Below, piece after piece: positions 57,513-64,000 of a DNA stretch of 64,000 nucleotides. The DNA is from an uncultured Coriobacteriales bacterium (GTDB lineage Bacteria; Actinomycetota; Coriobacteriia; Coriobacteriales; UMGS124). The translations under genes and the position numbers were made by a program. How positions within the stretch are numbered: position 1 is the stretch's first letter; the number at the start of each line of letters is the position of its first letter. The stretch is from assembly GCA_902464015.1 (NCBI GenBank), contig CABQHM010000011.1, forward strand, positions 1 through 64,000, written 5' to 3'. A model generated the notes under the pieces. It did no database searches. It was not told where the DNA came from and worked only from the letters and a program-made list of their open reading frames with translations.

Positions 57513-59018
57513 CTACCCGGCGCGGTAGCCGGTATCGAGGGTGTAGGAGAGTGAAGTCGCCGGCAGCAACCAGCCGTTGGACGAAAGCGAGGCGTCGATG
57601 AGGCACTGCCTGCCGTCGAGGCTCGTGAGGAACACAAGGCCGTGGTCGCCCCAGTTGCCGCTCTGGCGCAGCACCAGGCAGGGTTCGGCGATGGCGTCGG
57701 CGTAGCCGTAGTAGCGCATGATGTACTGGATGGCCGCCGCGAACTCGTAGCAGTTGGCCGTCATGTTGGTGAAGCACTGCTTGGCGTAGGTGATGCGCCA
57801 GTCGCCCTCAACGTCCCAAGGACGCTGGTTCTGGTCGTTTTCGACGTAGTCGATCCAGGAGATGTGCAGGTAGGTGTAGTAAGCGTTGTCGCCGGCATCC
57901 AGGCCGTCCTGTGCCTGGCTGTCGCAGTAGTTCTTCACCAGCTGGTCGAGCTCGGCGTCACCCGTGGTGAAATAGCCGGTGGGCGACCAGGGATCCTCGA
58001 CACCGCCCGAGTTGTATGCTGCGTCCTTGTTGAAAGACGTGGTCGAGTAGCTCCACACGTCTTCCTGGGCGATGGTCGAGACGTCATCCACGTCGTGGGG
58101 GGTCTGATCATGAGGGTCGGTTGTGGGTTGCTGTGCGGCAGACGTCGCATCGGTCGTGCCGGTGTCGGTGCTCGTGCCTGCAGCAGGAGCGGCGCTCGGC
58201 GTCGCGTCGGCGCTTGTGCCAGCGGTCGTGGTATCAGCCGTTGAAGAGGCGGCAGGGGCGCTGTCCTGCGAGCTTTCCGCCTGCACATAGCCCTGATTGG
58301 CGTTGCCGGCCACGCAGTTGCCCACGAGGGCAATGACGACGAGCAAGGCGACGGCACCTACGGCTGCCACCGGGTAGATGGGGTTTGACTGCATGAGCTC
58401 GACCACGCGCGCGAGTGGTTCAGGCAGCGCGGGGATCGCGGCTGATGCATCATGGGCTGCATGGGTGGCGACATACTCCTGGCTCGAGTGCGTGCGGGCG
58501 GTGCCATGCGCGTCTTGCGCGTATCGGGTGCCTTCGCGCTGTGATTGGCTGGAATGGTCGTCTGTAGCATGCGCAGAACGATAGCTGCCCTGACCATAGC
58601 CGTCGCAACGGGTGTCACGGCGGGCTTCATGGCCCTCTTGGGCATACCCGCCGCGCCAAGACGCATCGCCTTGGTCATATCCGGTTTGCTGGGCGTAATA
58701 CGGCTGCTGGGCGTAGCGTGCGCTCGAGCTGGCGCGGTCCGTACCGTACTCGTGGCTCGTGGCACGCGCGCTGTAGCCGCCCTCGGCATACCTTGCATGG
58801 CTGTCGTCGGCATACTGGCGCTGCGTCTTGGGGCGACCAGACGGATAGCAGTCCTGCGTGTTGGGACTGTCGTAACGCTGGACACGAGGCTGCGTCGCTT
58901 CGCTGCGGTCATACCCGGCGCTATATGAATGGCCATAGTCATGCGAGGAGGAGCGCCCGCCCTGTGTAGGGGAGGCGTGGCGGTTGGGGTTATCGCTGCG
59001 GTAACGCTCGTCTGCCAT
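57513..59018 (-). CDS. Membrane-anchored transglutaminase-like protein
   Basis: A 501-residue single-pass protein. Residues 1-205 are cytosolic and low in complexity, rich in Tyr, Gln, Arg, Ser and His (for example YAQQPYYAQQTGYDQGD). A membrane helix follows (VAAVGAVALLVVIALVGNCV, about 218-237), then a Thr/Ala/Ser stalk to about 305. The extracellular end is a transglutaminase-like domain whose triad can be placed as Cys in TANCYEFAAAIQY, His in NWGDHGLVFL and Asp in CLIDASL. Such domains act as proteases or cross-linkers on surface peptides. It is the last gene of the dlt operon, 16 bases after the dltX-like gene, with no obvious ribosome-binding site. Confidence 0.8.
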   Translation of the reverse strand: MADERYRSDNPNRHASPTQGGRSSSHDYGHSYSAGYDRSEATQPRVQRYDSPNTQDCYPSGRPKTQRQYADDSHARYAEGGYSARATSHEYGTDRASSSARYAQQPYYAQQTGYDQGDASWRGGYAQEGHEARRDTRCDGYGQGSYRSAHATDDHSSQSQREGTRYAQDAHGTARTHSSQEYVATHAAHDASAAIPALPEPLARVVELMQSNPIYPVAAVGAVALLVVIALVGNCVAGNANQGYVQAESSQDSAPAASSTADTTTAGTSADATPSAAPAAGTSTDTGTTDATSAAQQPTTDPHDQTPHDVDDVSTIAQEDVWSYSTTSFNKDAAYNSGGVEDPWSPTGYFTTGDAELDQLVKNYCDSQAQDGLDAGDNAYYTYLHISWIDYVENDQNQRPWDVEGDWRITYAKQCFTNMTANCYEFAAAIQYIMRYYGYADAIAEPCLVLRQSGNWGDHGLVFLTSLDGRQCLIDASLSSNGWLLPATSLSYTLDTGYRAG

Positions 59019-59034
59019 GAGGGCGGGTCACATC

Positions 59035-59256
59035 CTAGAACTGGTTGTAGATGAAGTCGGCACTGCCGCCGAAGTCGGAGAAGGCCGAGAAGAGGAAGAT
59101 GCCGAAAACAATGGCGCAAAAAGCGAGGGCCACTGCGATGCACGCAATGCCGTTGTGTTCGGCAAACCAGGTACGTCCCGTCTCCTTGACCTTTGCCATG
59201 GTGAGGGGCTGCCTGGGCTCATTCTTTTTGAAATGCTTGCCGGATTGCTCTGCCAC
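59035..59256 (-). CDS. dltX: DltX-like small membrane protein
   Basis: A 73-residue single-pass protein. A polar N-terminal ~40 residues is followed by a helix (IACIAVALAFCAIVFGIFLF) and the C-terminus ADFIYNQF. The closing FIYN-x-F is the hallmark of DltX, the small protein needed for teichoic-acid D-alanylation in Firmicutes; its Tyr is thought to carry D-Ala on the outer face. DltX is usually ~50 residues and encoded before dltA; here it is longer and follows dltD. The GTG start has GGGAGGG upstream and lies one base after the dltD stop codon. Confidence 0.78.
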   Translation of the reverse strand: MAEQSGKHFKKNEPRQPLTMAKVKETGRTWFAEHNGIACIAVALAFCAIVFGIFLFSAFSDFGGSADFIYNQF

Positions 59257-59257
59257 G

Positions 59258-60454
59258 TTACTCGCCCTCCCCGTTTGCAAACTCATAGATGGCCTGGTTG
59301 AGGTCGACCCAACCCGTCCAGCCAAAGTGCACGATGTCGTAGAGCCAGTACGTCTCATACTCGCGGTCGGAGAAATCGCACACCTGGGCGCCCGCTTCCT
59401 CGCAAATCTGGCGCACGTGGCTGTAGCAGTTCTCACGCGTCTGCGCATCGATGCCGAGCAGGTCGTAATACGGGCCCATCTCCGGGCAGATGACGACCAT
59501 GACATCGATGCCGCACTCGTTTGCTACCTGCAGGAACGCTGCGAGGTCGTCGTATTCAGGGGTGTCTGAGTACGTCTCGTTGGCACGGGAGCCCGCGGCT
59601 GCGTCGAGCACGGGGGCGAGCGCCTTGGAGTAGAAGCCGTCCTCGACGCCCCAGTCGTTGTTGGTCGAGCGGGTCTTGGCATATTCAAGCGCCTCGGCGC
59701 GCATGGCGTCCCAATCAGGCGCCTGCTCGGCCTGGCCGTCGACGCGCTCGATGCCGCGGGCGCGCACGTCCTGCAGGTCGCGGCGCAGCGACAAGTCGTC
59801 GAACGCGGAGAACACGATGCGGTTGAGGCCGTCTTGCGGCAGCGACCCCGAGGCGGAGTCGAGCTTGGTCTCGTCGATTCCCAGCTCGCCCAGACGCTGG
59901 CGTACATAGGCCTTGGTCTCGTCGCTGATGGCGTCGTTGTCGCAGAATGCCTGGTAAAGCGAGTAAGAGAAGCGCGTCTGGAACGTCGAGGCATCTTCGC
60001 CGCCGTCAACGAACCAGCCGGGGCTCACGATGAGCGCGCACTTCTGACGCGGCAGGCCCTCTTTTTGGGCAAGGGCGCCCAGGGCGATGGTCTGCCAAAG
60101 GCTCTGGTCGTACGCCTCGCCCACGAGCATGAGGTCGAGTCCGTAGTTCGTGGTTCCAAAGACCTGTGAGGCCACTTGAGGCACGATGCTAGACGGTGTG
60201 GAGAACTCCGAGGAGCCGAAGACGACAAGCGAGCGGTCGGTCATGCTGGCGCGCATAAAGTCGACGCTGGAAGATTTGGCCCCCGAGTACACGTAGCCGT
60301 AGTTGGCGTCCGCACTGGAGTCACCCTGTGCAGGCCAAGCGGTGAAGACGCATGCTGCGCCAACACCTGCCAGGGCCACGCCGGCGCAGGCTGCAGCCAG
60401 GCGCAGACGCACCTGGCGGGGGTTCATAGGAGTTGGCTTCTTCGCGCGTGCCAC
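59258..60454 (-). CDS. dltD: D-alanyl-lipoteichoic acid biosynthesis protein DltD
   Basis: A 398-residue extracytosolic SGNH-like acyltransferase that passes D-alanine to teichoic acid. One N-terminal helix (LRLAAACAGVALAGVGAACV); catalytic Ser in VVFGSSEFSTPS; C-terminal His in YDIVHFGWTGWVDLN. Start codon is GTG at 60454. Encoded after dltC with a 33-base gap. Confidence 0.93.
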   Translation of the reverse strand: MARAKKPTPMNPRQVRLRLAAACAGVALAGVGAACVFTAWPAQGDSSADANYGYVYSGAKSSSVDFMRASMTDRSLVVFGSSEFSTPSSIVPQVASQVFGTTNYGLDLMLVGEAYDQSLWQTIALGALAQKEGLPRQKCALIVSPGWFVDGGEDASTFQTRFSYSLYQAFCDNDAISDETKAYVRQRLGELGIDETKLDSASGSLPQDGLNRIVFSAFDDLSLRRDLQDVRARGIERVDGQAEQAPDWDAMRAEALEYAKTRSTNNDWGVEDGFYSKALAPVLDAAAGSRANETYSDTPEYDDLAAFLQVANECGIDVMVVICPEMGPYYDLLGIDAQTRENCYSHVRQICEEAGAQVCDFSDREYETYWLYDIVHFGWTGWVDLNQAIYEFANGEGE

Positions 60455-60487
60455 GTCGTGCCTTTCGAATGTGCCGAGGGCTTGGTT

Positions 60488-60736
60488 TTACATGCGCTCG
60501 CGGGTGCGGGCGACGATCTTGTTCAGGGTGTTCATTTCCTCGCGCTCCAGCTCAGTGGGGGCGATGGACACGCCGAAGTTGGACTCGAGGGCCACGAGCA
60601 GCTCGATGGCGGTGAGGGAGTCGAGCACGTCTTCCTCGAAGAGGTCGATATCGGGCTCGTCGCGAATGTCGTCCTCGCCGGTGATGTCGGCCACGAGGTC
60701 GCAAATCTGGTCGAAGAGGTTCTCAGGTGCGCTCAT
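60488..60736 (-). CDS. dltC: D-alanyl carrier protein DltC
   Basis: An 82-residue acyl-carrier-type protein. The 4'-phosphopantetheine attachment Ser lies in DVLDSLTAIELLVAL. It receives D-Ala from DltA and docks on DltB. It lies between dltB and dltD, the standard order. Confidence 0.95.
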   Translation of the reverse strand: MSAPENLFDQICDLVADITGEDDIRDEPDIDLFEEDVLDSLTAIELLVALESNFGVSIAPTELEREEMNTLNKIVARTRERM

Positions 60737-60754
60737 GTTGGGTTCCTTTCGTTG

Positions 60755-61951
60755 TTATGCACTGATGGGGTGCAGTACCTGACCGCTGAAAAGGGCAAAG
60801 CCGAAGAACACGCAAACCATGGTGACGGCCCACGAGACGACGCGGAACCATCCTTCCTTGCGATGTTTCTTGTAGAACTTGCTCTTCTTCTGGAAGGCCT
60901 CGCAGCTAGCAAGAAGCACGCCGTGGTACACGCCGTATACCAGGTAGTCCGCCGTGAGGCCGTGCCACATGCCCATGAGGACGAAGTTGATCATGAAGGC
61001 GACGCAGGCGCAGGTGAGCGTGGAGGAGAAGAGCTTGCGCTTGAGGGCGAACTGCGTGAAGCGCATGAACACGAAGTCGCGCAGCCAGCTGGAAAGGCTG
61101 ATGTGCCAGCGGTTCCAGAAGTCCTTGATGTCGGTGGCGCAGAAGGGTGCGCGGAAGTTGCGCGGCACGTCCACACCCAGCGCGTAGCCCACGCCCATTG
61201 CCATGTGCGAGTAACCTGCGAAATCGAAGAACAGGTACAGGCCGTAGGCAAAGGCGTACACGAGCTGAGTTGCCGCGAAGGCGCCGCCCGTGGAGGTTCC
61301 GATGGCGGCCGGTCCGAACCACATGAGCCACTGTGCGAGCGGGGCAATCACGAACTTATAGAGTGTGCCCACAACGAACCAGCCGGCGCCGCGCAGCAAA
61401 AGCTCCAGGTAAGCGTCGCGGTCGAGCGTGTCGGTCATGTTTGCCTCGAAGGGGCGGCTACGAAGGATGGGGCCAGAGGTAAACGTGGGGAAGAACGACA
61501 GGAAGTACAGGTAATGCCAGGTCTTTACCTCGCAGATGAGCCCGTCGCGAATCTCGATGAGCATCTGCACGGCCTTGAAGGTGATGTAGGAGATGCCCAG
61601 AAAGCCCAGGAAGTTGGGCTCGAACACCACGCCCACCTTGTAGACGGCCAAAGGCGCAATCTGCACGGCCAGGGCGACGCGGTACAGCGCGACGGCGCGG
61701 GGCGAGGACTCGCGGCCTTCGCCGGGGTTGAACAACTTGCACACCCACCGGGCAAGTGCGATGGAGCCTACCAGGTAGCAGACGAAGAAGACAAGCGACG
61801 GCAGCGCCTTGCTGTAGAGCAGGGCAAGCATCGCAAGCGACGCCACGCAGCCCCAGGGGGCGATGGGCTTCTCCCGCACGCCGAGCACAACGGCCACGGC
61901 CACGATGGGGATGAGCAGTATGAAGAATGCCGGGTCGAGGTAGAAGCTCAT
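60755..61951 (-). CDS. dltB: D-alanyl transfer protein DltB (MBOAT)
   Basis: A 398-residue multi-helix membrane O-acyltransferase. FFPTFTSGPILRSRPF and the MBOAT catalytic His in LMGMWHGLTADYLVYG are clear; FDFAGYSHMAMGVGYALG and FWNRWHISLSSWLRDFVF are typical DltB segments. It moves the D-Ala group across the membrane. Confidence 0.96.
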   Translation of the reverse strand: MSFYLDPAFFILLIPIVAVAVVLGVREKPIAPWGCVASLAMLALLYSKALPSLVFFVCYLVGSIALARWVCKLFNPGEGRESSPRAVALYRVALAVQIAPLAVYKVGVVFEPNFLGFLGISYITFKAVQMLIEIRDGLICEVKTWHYLYFLSFFPTFTSGPILRSRPFEANMTDTLDRDAYLELLLRGAGWFVVGTLYKFVIAPLAQWLMWFGPAAIGTSTGGAFAATQLVYAFAYGLYLFFDFAGYSHMAMGVGYALGVDVPRNFRAPFCATDIKDFWNRWHISLSSWLRDFVFMRFTQFALKRKLFSSTLTCACVAFMINFVLMGMWHGLTADYLVYGVYHGVLLASCEAFQKKSKFYKKHRKEGWFRVVSWAVTMVCVFFGFALFSGQVLHPISA

Positions 61952-61966
61952 GCCTGCTGGCCTGTC

Positions 61967-63574
61967 TTACAGCTCGAACATGGCGGCGAGCGCCTTGCGG
62001 TCGGCCTTGCCGTTGGAGTTCAACGGCATGGAGTCGATGTACTTGAAGGAGCTCGGTACCATGTAGGTGGGGAGAGCCTGCTTGAGCTGGGACTTGATCT
62101 TCTTGGTGAGGGCAAAGCCGCGCGGGGCTTCCAGGTCGGAGGGCACGACGATGGCCGTGAGGTGGGCGATGGAGCCACCCTTGCGCACGGGCAGCACGCA
62201 TGCCATGCGCACCTCGGGCACTGCCACGAGGCACGACTCGATGTCGCCCAGCTCGATGCGGTAGCCGTGGAGCTTCACCTGCAGGTCGAGCCTGCCGTGG
62301 TAGTAGATGATACCGGAGGGGTCGCGAGTGACCTCGTCGCCCGTGCGGTACGACTTGCGGCCCTGCGCCAGCACCTCAGGGCAGGAGTGGAAGGCGGCCT
62401 CGGTGATGTCGGGGCGCTTCCAGTAGCCGCGGGCCACGGTGTTGCCCACGATGTACATCTCGCCGGGAGTGCCGTCGGGCACCTGCTCGAGCGTGGCGGG
62501 GTCCACCACATAGAGGTCGGTGCCGGGCTTGGAGAAGCCGATGGGCAGGGCCTTGTCGGCGCTCAGCATTTCATCGGTGATGCGGCACAGCGTCACCAGG
62601 TCGGTGGACTCGGTGGGGCCGTAGCCGTTGTAGACCTCGACGCGACCGTTGAAGCGCTCGCGCACGGCGCGCACGGTCTCGGGGCGCAGCGTCTCGCCGG
62701 CCAGGAGCATGCGGCGCAGGCGCGGCATGAGGGTATCGCCGAAGGAAGGATCGGCCAGGCATTGCTCGACAAAGGAAGGCGTGGAGACCCAGTCCGTGGC
62801 GCCCGAACGGCCAAGCGCCTCGAACGTGGCGGCCAGGCTTGCGTCGGCGGCCGCCTCGTTGGCGAAGCACGTGTCGCCGCGGGTAAGGCCGCAGCACATG
62901 TCGGTGATGCTCACGTCGAAGGAGAAGGGGGTGCGGTTGAACCACACGCGTCCGCCGAAGTCGGGGTCCTGACCCTCCGAGAGAGGCTCGTCGAAGGCGT
63001 AGTCGCTCGTCATCCAGTCATAGAAGCCGTCGACGCACTCAGTGGTGACCTCAACGCCCTTGGGCGTGCCGGTGCTGCCCGAGGTGAAGAGGATGTAATA
63101 GGTGTCCTGGGCACCCAGGCCCTCGAGGGCGGCTGCCTGCTCGGCGCTGAAAGGCTGGGCGCATGCGGCCGCGAGCTCCTCGGGACCGATGCAAGGAGCA
63201 CCCATCTCGGGGGCGTCTGCCTGGGTGAACGTGCCAATGGTGTCAAGCACGGCAGTGGGTGCGACCTGGGAGGCGATGTTTGCCACGCGCTCAGCGGGGT
63301 AGACCGTGTCGACAGGCGCATAGGCATGGCCCGATTTCACGCAAGCCAGGAAGCTCACGAGCATAAGGGGTGACTTGTGGCCGTACACCACAAGCGGGGC
63401 CTTTGCGGGAATGTCGGGGTGGCCGGCGATCCAGCAGGCAAGGGCATCGGAGGCGCGGCGCAGCTGCGAGAACGTGATGCGCTCGCCGTCGCTGTTGACG
63501 AAGGCGACGCGGTTCGGCACGAGGTCGGCCTGGGCGTCTACGGCTTTGACAAAGGCGCTAGCGATCACAGTCAA
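61967..63574 (-). CDS. dltA: D-alanine--poly(phosphoribitol) ligase DltA
   Basis: A 535-residue adenylating enzyme that activates D-Ala and loads it on DltC. P-loop-like YILFTSGSTGTPKGVEV, YGPTESTDLV, YRTGDEVTRDPSGIIYYHGR and the C-terminal catalytic Lys region in LNSNGKADRKAL. The start is TTG at 63574 with GGGAG upstream. It is the first gene of the operon dltA-dltB-dltC-dltD-dltX-transglutaminase. Confidence 0.96.
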   Translation of the reverse strand: MTVIASAFVKAVDAQADLVPNRVAFVNSDGERITFSQLRRASDALACWIAGHPDIPAKAPLVVYGHKSPLMLVSFLACVKSGHAYAPVDTVYPAERVANIASQVAPTAVLDTIGTFTQADAPEMGAPCIGPEELAAACAQPFSAEQAAALEGLGAQDTYYILFTSGSTGTPKGVEVTTECVDGFYDWMTSDYAFDEPLSEGQDPDFGGRVWFNRTPFSFDVSITDMCCGLTRGDTCFANEAAADASLAATFEALGRSGATDWVSTPSFVEQCLADPSFGDTLMPRLRRMLLAGETLRPETVRAVRERFNGRVEVYNGYGPTESTDLVTLCRITDEMLSADKALPIGFSKPGTDLYVVDPATLEQVPDGTPGEMYIVGNTVARGYWKRPDITEAAFHSCPEVLAQGRKSYRTGDEVTRDPSGIIYYHGRLDLQVKLHGYRIELGDIESCLVAVPEVRMACVLPVRKGGSIAHLTAIVVPSDLEAPRGFALTKKIKSQLKQALPTYMVPSSFKYIDSMPLNSNGKADRKALAAMFEL

Positions 63575-63581
63575 GTCTCCC

Positions 63582-63597
63582 TACTCAGTATTGAGTA
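63582..63597. promoter_or_regulatory. Inverted repeat at the dlt operon start
   Basis: TACTCA-gtat-TGAGTA lies 8 bases before the dltA start codon and next to its ribosome-binding site. It may be an operator or leader hairpin. Confidence 0.45.
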
Positions 63598-63617
63598 CCA
63601 AAAATCAAACAGCGGCC

Positions 63618-63940
63618 CGAGCGCAACGCGGCACATCAGGTTCCGTATCCCGCTAAAAAGCGGGTTCTGATGCGCAAAGCGCGCAGGGCCGACGTGTACT
63701 GGAGTACTCTAGGTCCTGCGCAATGCCGCGCATCAGGTTCCGCATCCCACTAAAACGCGGGTTCTCGTCCGCAAGGCGCCGGGAGGCGACGTGTACTGGA
63801 GTACTCTAGCCTCCCGGGAACGCAGCGGACGAGGTTCCACACCCCTACTAAAACGCGGGTTCTCACGCGCAAGGCGCACGGAGCCGATGTGTACTGGAGT
63901 ACATGAGGCTCCGTGGAACGCGGCGCGTGAGGTTCCGCAT
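63618..63940. repeat. Covarying hairpin repeats, right cluster (three full copies and a half)
   Basis: Three ~95-base copies in tandem plus the right half of a fourth (63618-63648). Outer arms: TGATGCGC/GCGCATCA (63668-63675, 63728-63735), CTCGTCCGC/GCGGACGAG (63764-63772, 63825-63833), CTCACGCGC/GCGCGTGAG (63862-63870, 63923-63931). Inner arms: GCGCAGGGCC/GGTCCTGCGC, CCGGGAGGC/GCCTCCCGG and ACGGAGCC/GGCTCCGT. The loop GTGTACTGGAGTAC and flanks GCGGGTTCT and AGGTTCC are constant. They fill the space between the dlt operon start and the next gene. Confidence 0.85.
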
Positions 63941-63946
63941 CAAACT

Positions 63947-64000
63947 TTAGTTGTTGTTGATGACAGGAAGATCGTCGCCGTAGCAATTATCCTGCTCGCC
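63947..64000 (-). CDS. C-terminal end of an unidentified protein (partial)
   Basis: The last 17 codons and stop of a gene entering from the right edge: GEQDNCYGDDLPVINNN. Polar, no recognisable motif. The frame is open to the window edge, and the stop is followed by the repeat cluster. Confidence 0.45.
   Translation of the reverse strand, partial: GEQDNCYGDDLPVINNN

Noticed and set aside
60176..63373. Very long open frame (about 1065 codons) on the plus strand opposite dltA-dltB-dltC
   Set aside because: It is antisense to four clear dlt genes; the peptide is His/Arg/Val/Gly-rich without domains. Long antisense frames are expected at this GC content.
63618..63940. Integron attC cassette array
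   Set aside because: Structure-conserved, sequence-variable hairpins recall attC sites, but no cassettes lie between copies, no integrase is seen, and here the loop is conserved as well.

Overview
The window is GC-rich, codes densely on both strands and reads as a chromosomal segment of an anaerobic, gut-type actinobacterium of the class Coriobacteriia (Olsenella, Collinsella or Eggerthella relatives). I infer this from 12-TM LuxR-type regulators paired with Tat-exported flavoprotein reductases, a ~1470-residue fused acyl-CoA dehydratase activase, reverse rubrerythrin plus flavodiiron protein instead of aerobic defences, an NfnAB-type enzyme, Actinobacteria-type neighbourhoods (FtsB-like/Ppx; dnaX, ybaB, recR) and a small bacterial SRP RNA. 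Family or genus cannot be fixed from the sequence alone.

Layout. 1-5.7 kb: the end of a repetitive Ig-like surface protein, a C69 dipeptidase, and two oxygen/peroxide-defence genes (reverse rubrerythrin and a Tat-exported flavodiiron-rubredoxin protein). 5.7-7.9 kb: GIY-YIG protein, trmL, a TraX-like membrane protein and two families of hairpin repeats. 7.9-16 kb: giant activase, tRNA-Arg, SRP RNA and a methionine-type ABC importer whose binding protein carries an FMN-binding domain. 16-25 kb: dnaX, a truncated AAA ATPase remnant, ybaB, recR, a divergent shikimate-kinase homologue, tRNA-Gln, a CwlM-like pseudo-amidase, polyprenyl synthase and tRNA-Leu. 25-36 kb: ppx, an ftsB-like gene, glmU, prs, pth, nfnAB-type pair, asnS, rsmD, a flavin-binding oxidoreductase-like gene and initiator tRNA-Met. 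36-51 kb: EF-G paralogue, a Phd/ParE-type toxin-antitoxin pair, two LuxR/flavoprotein modules, an alanine symporter, rdgB, dtd and vanZ. 51-55.5 kb: FMN riboswitch, ribU and a complete ECF energising module. 55.5-64 kb: a four-hairpin candidate non-coding RNA, a GT8 glycosyltransferase, a transglutaminase-like membrane protein and a teichoic-acid D-alanylation operon (dltA-B-C-D followed by a dltX-like gene), flanked by families of covarying hairpin repeats.

Functional themes. Flavin is used heavily outside the membrane: a MetQ-FMN_bind fusion, a fumarate-reductase-like protein with an FMN-attachment motif, a second Tat-exported FAD protein and a Tat-exported flavodiiron protein, alongside a riboflavin importer under an FMN riboswitch. 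Cell-envelope functions form the second theme (Ig-like surface protein, CwlM-like protein, FtsB-like protein, GlmU, dlt operon, transglutaminase-like protein).

The signals I consider most likely to be undescribed are non-coding. One is an array of four hairpins with unrelated stems but a constant pyrimidine-rich leader that looks like an anti-Shine-Dalgarno sequence (55.7-55.97 kb). The other is a set of intergenic hairpin families (5.7, 7.6, 57.3 and 63.6 kb) in which arms change together while loop or core stays fixed.
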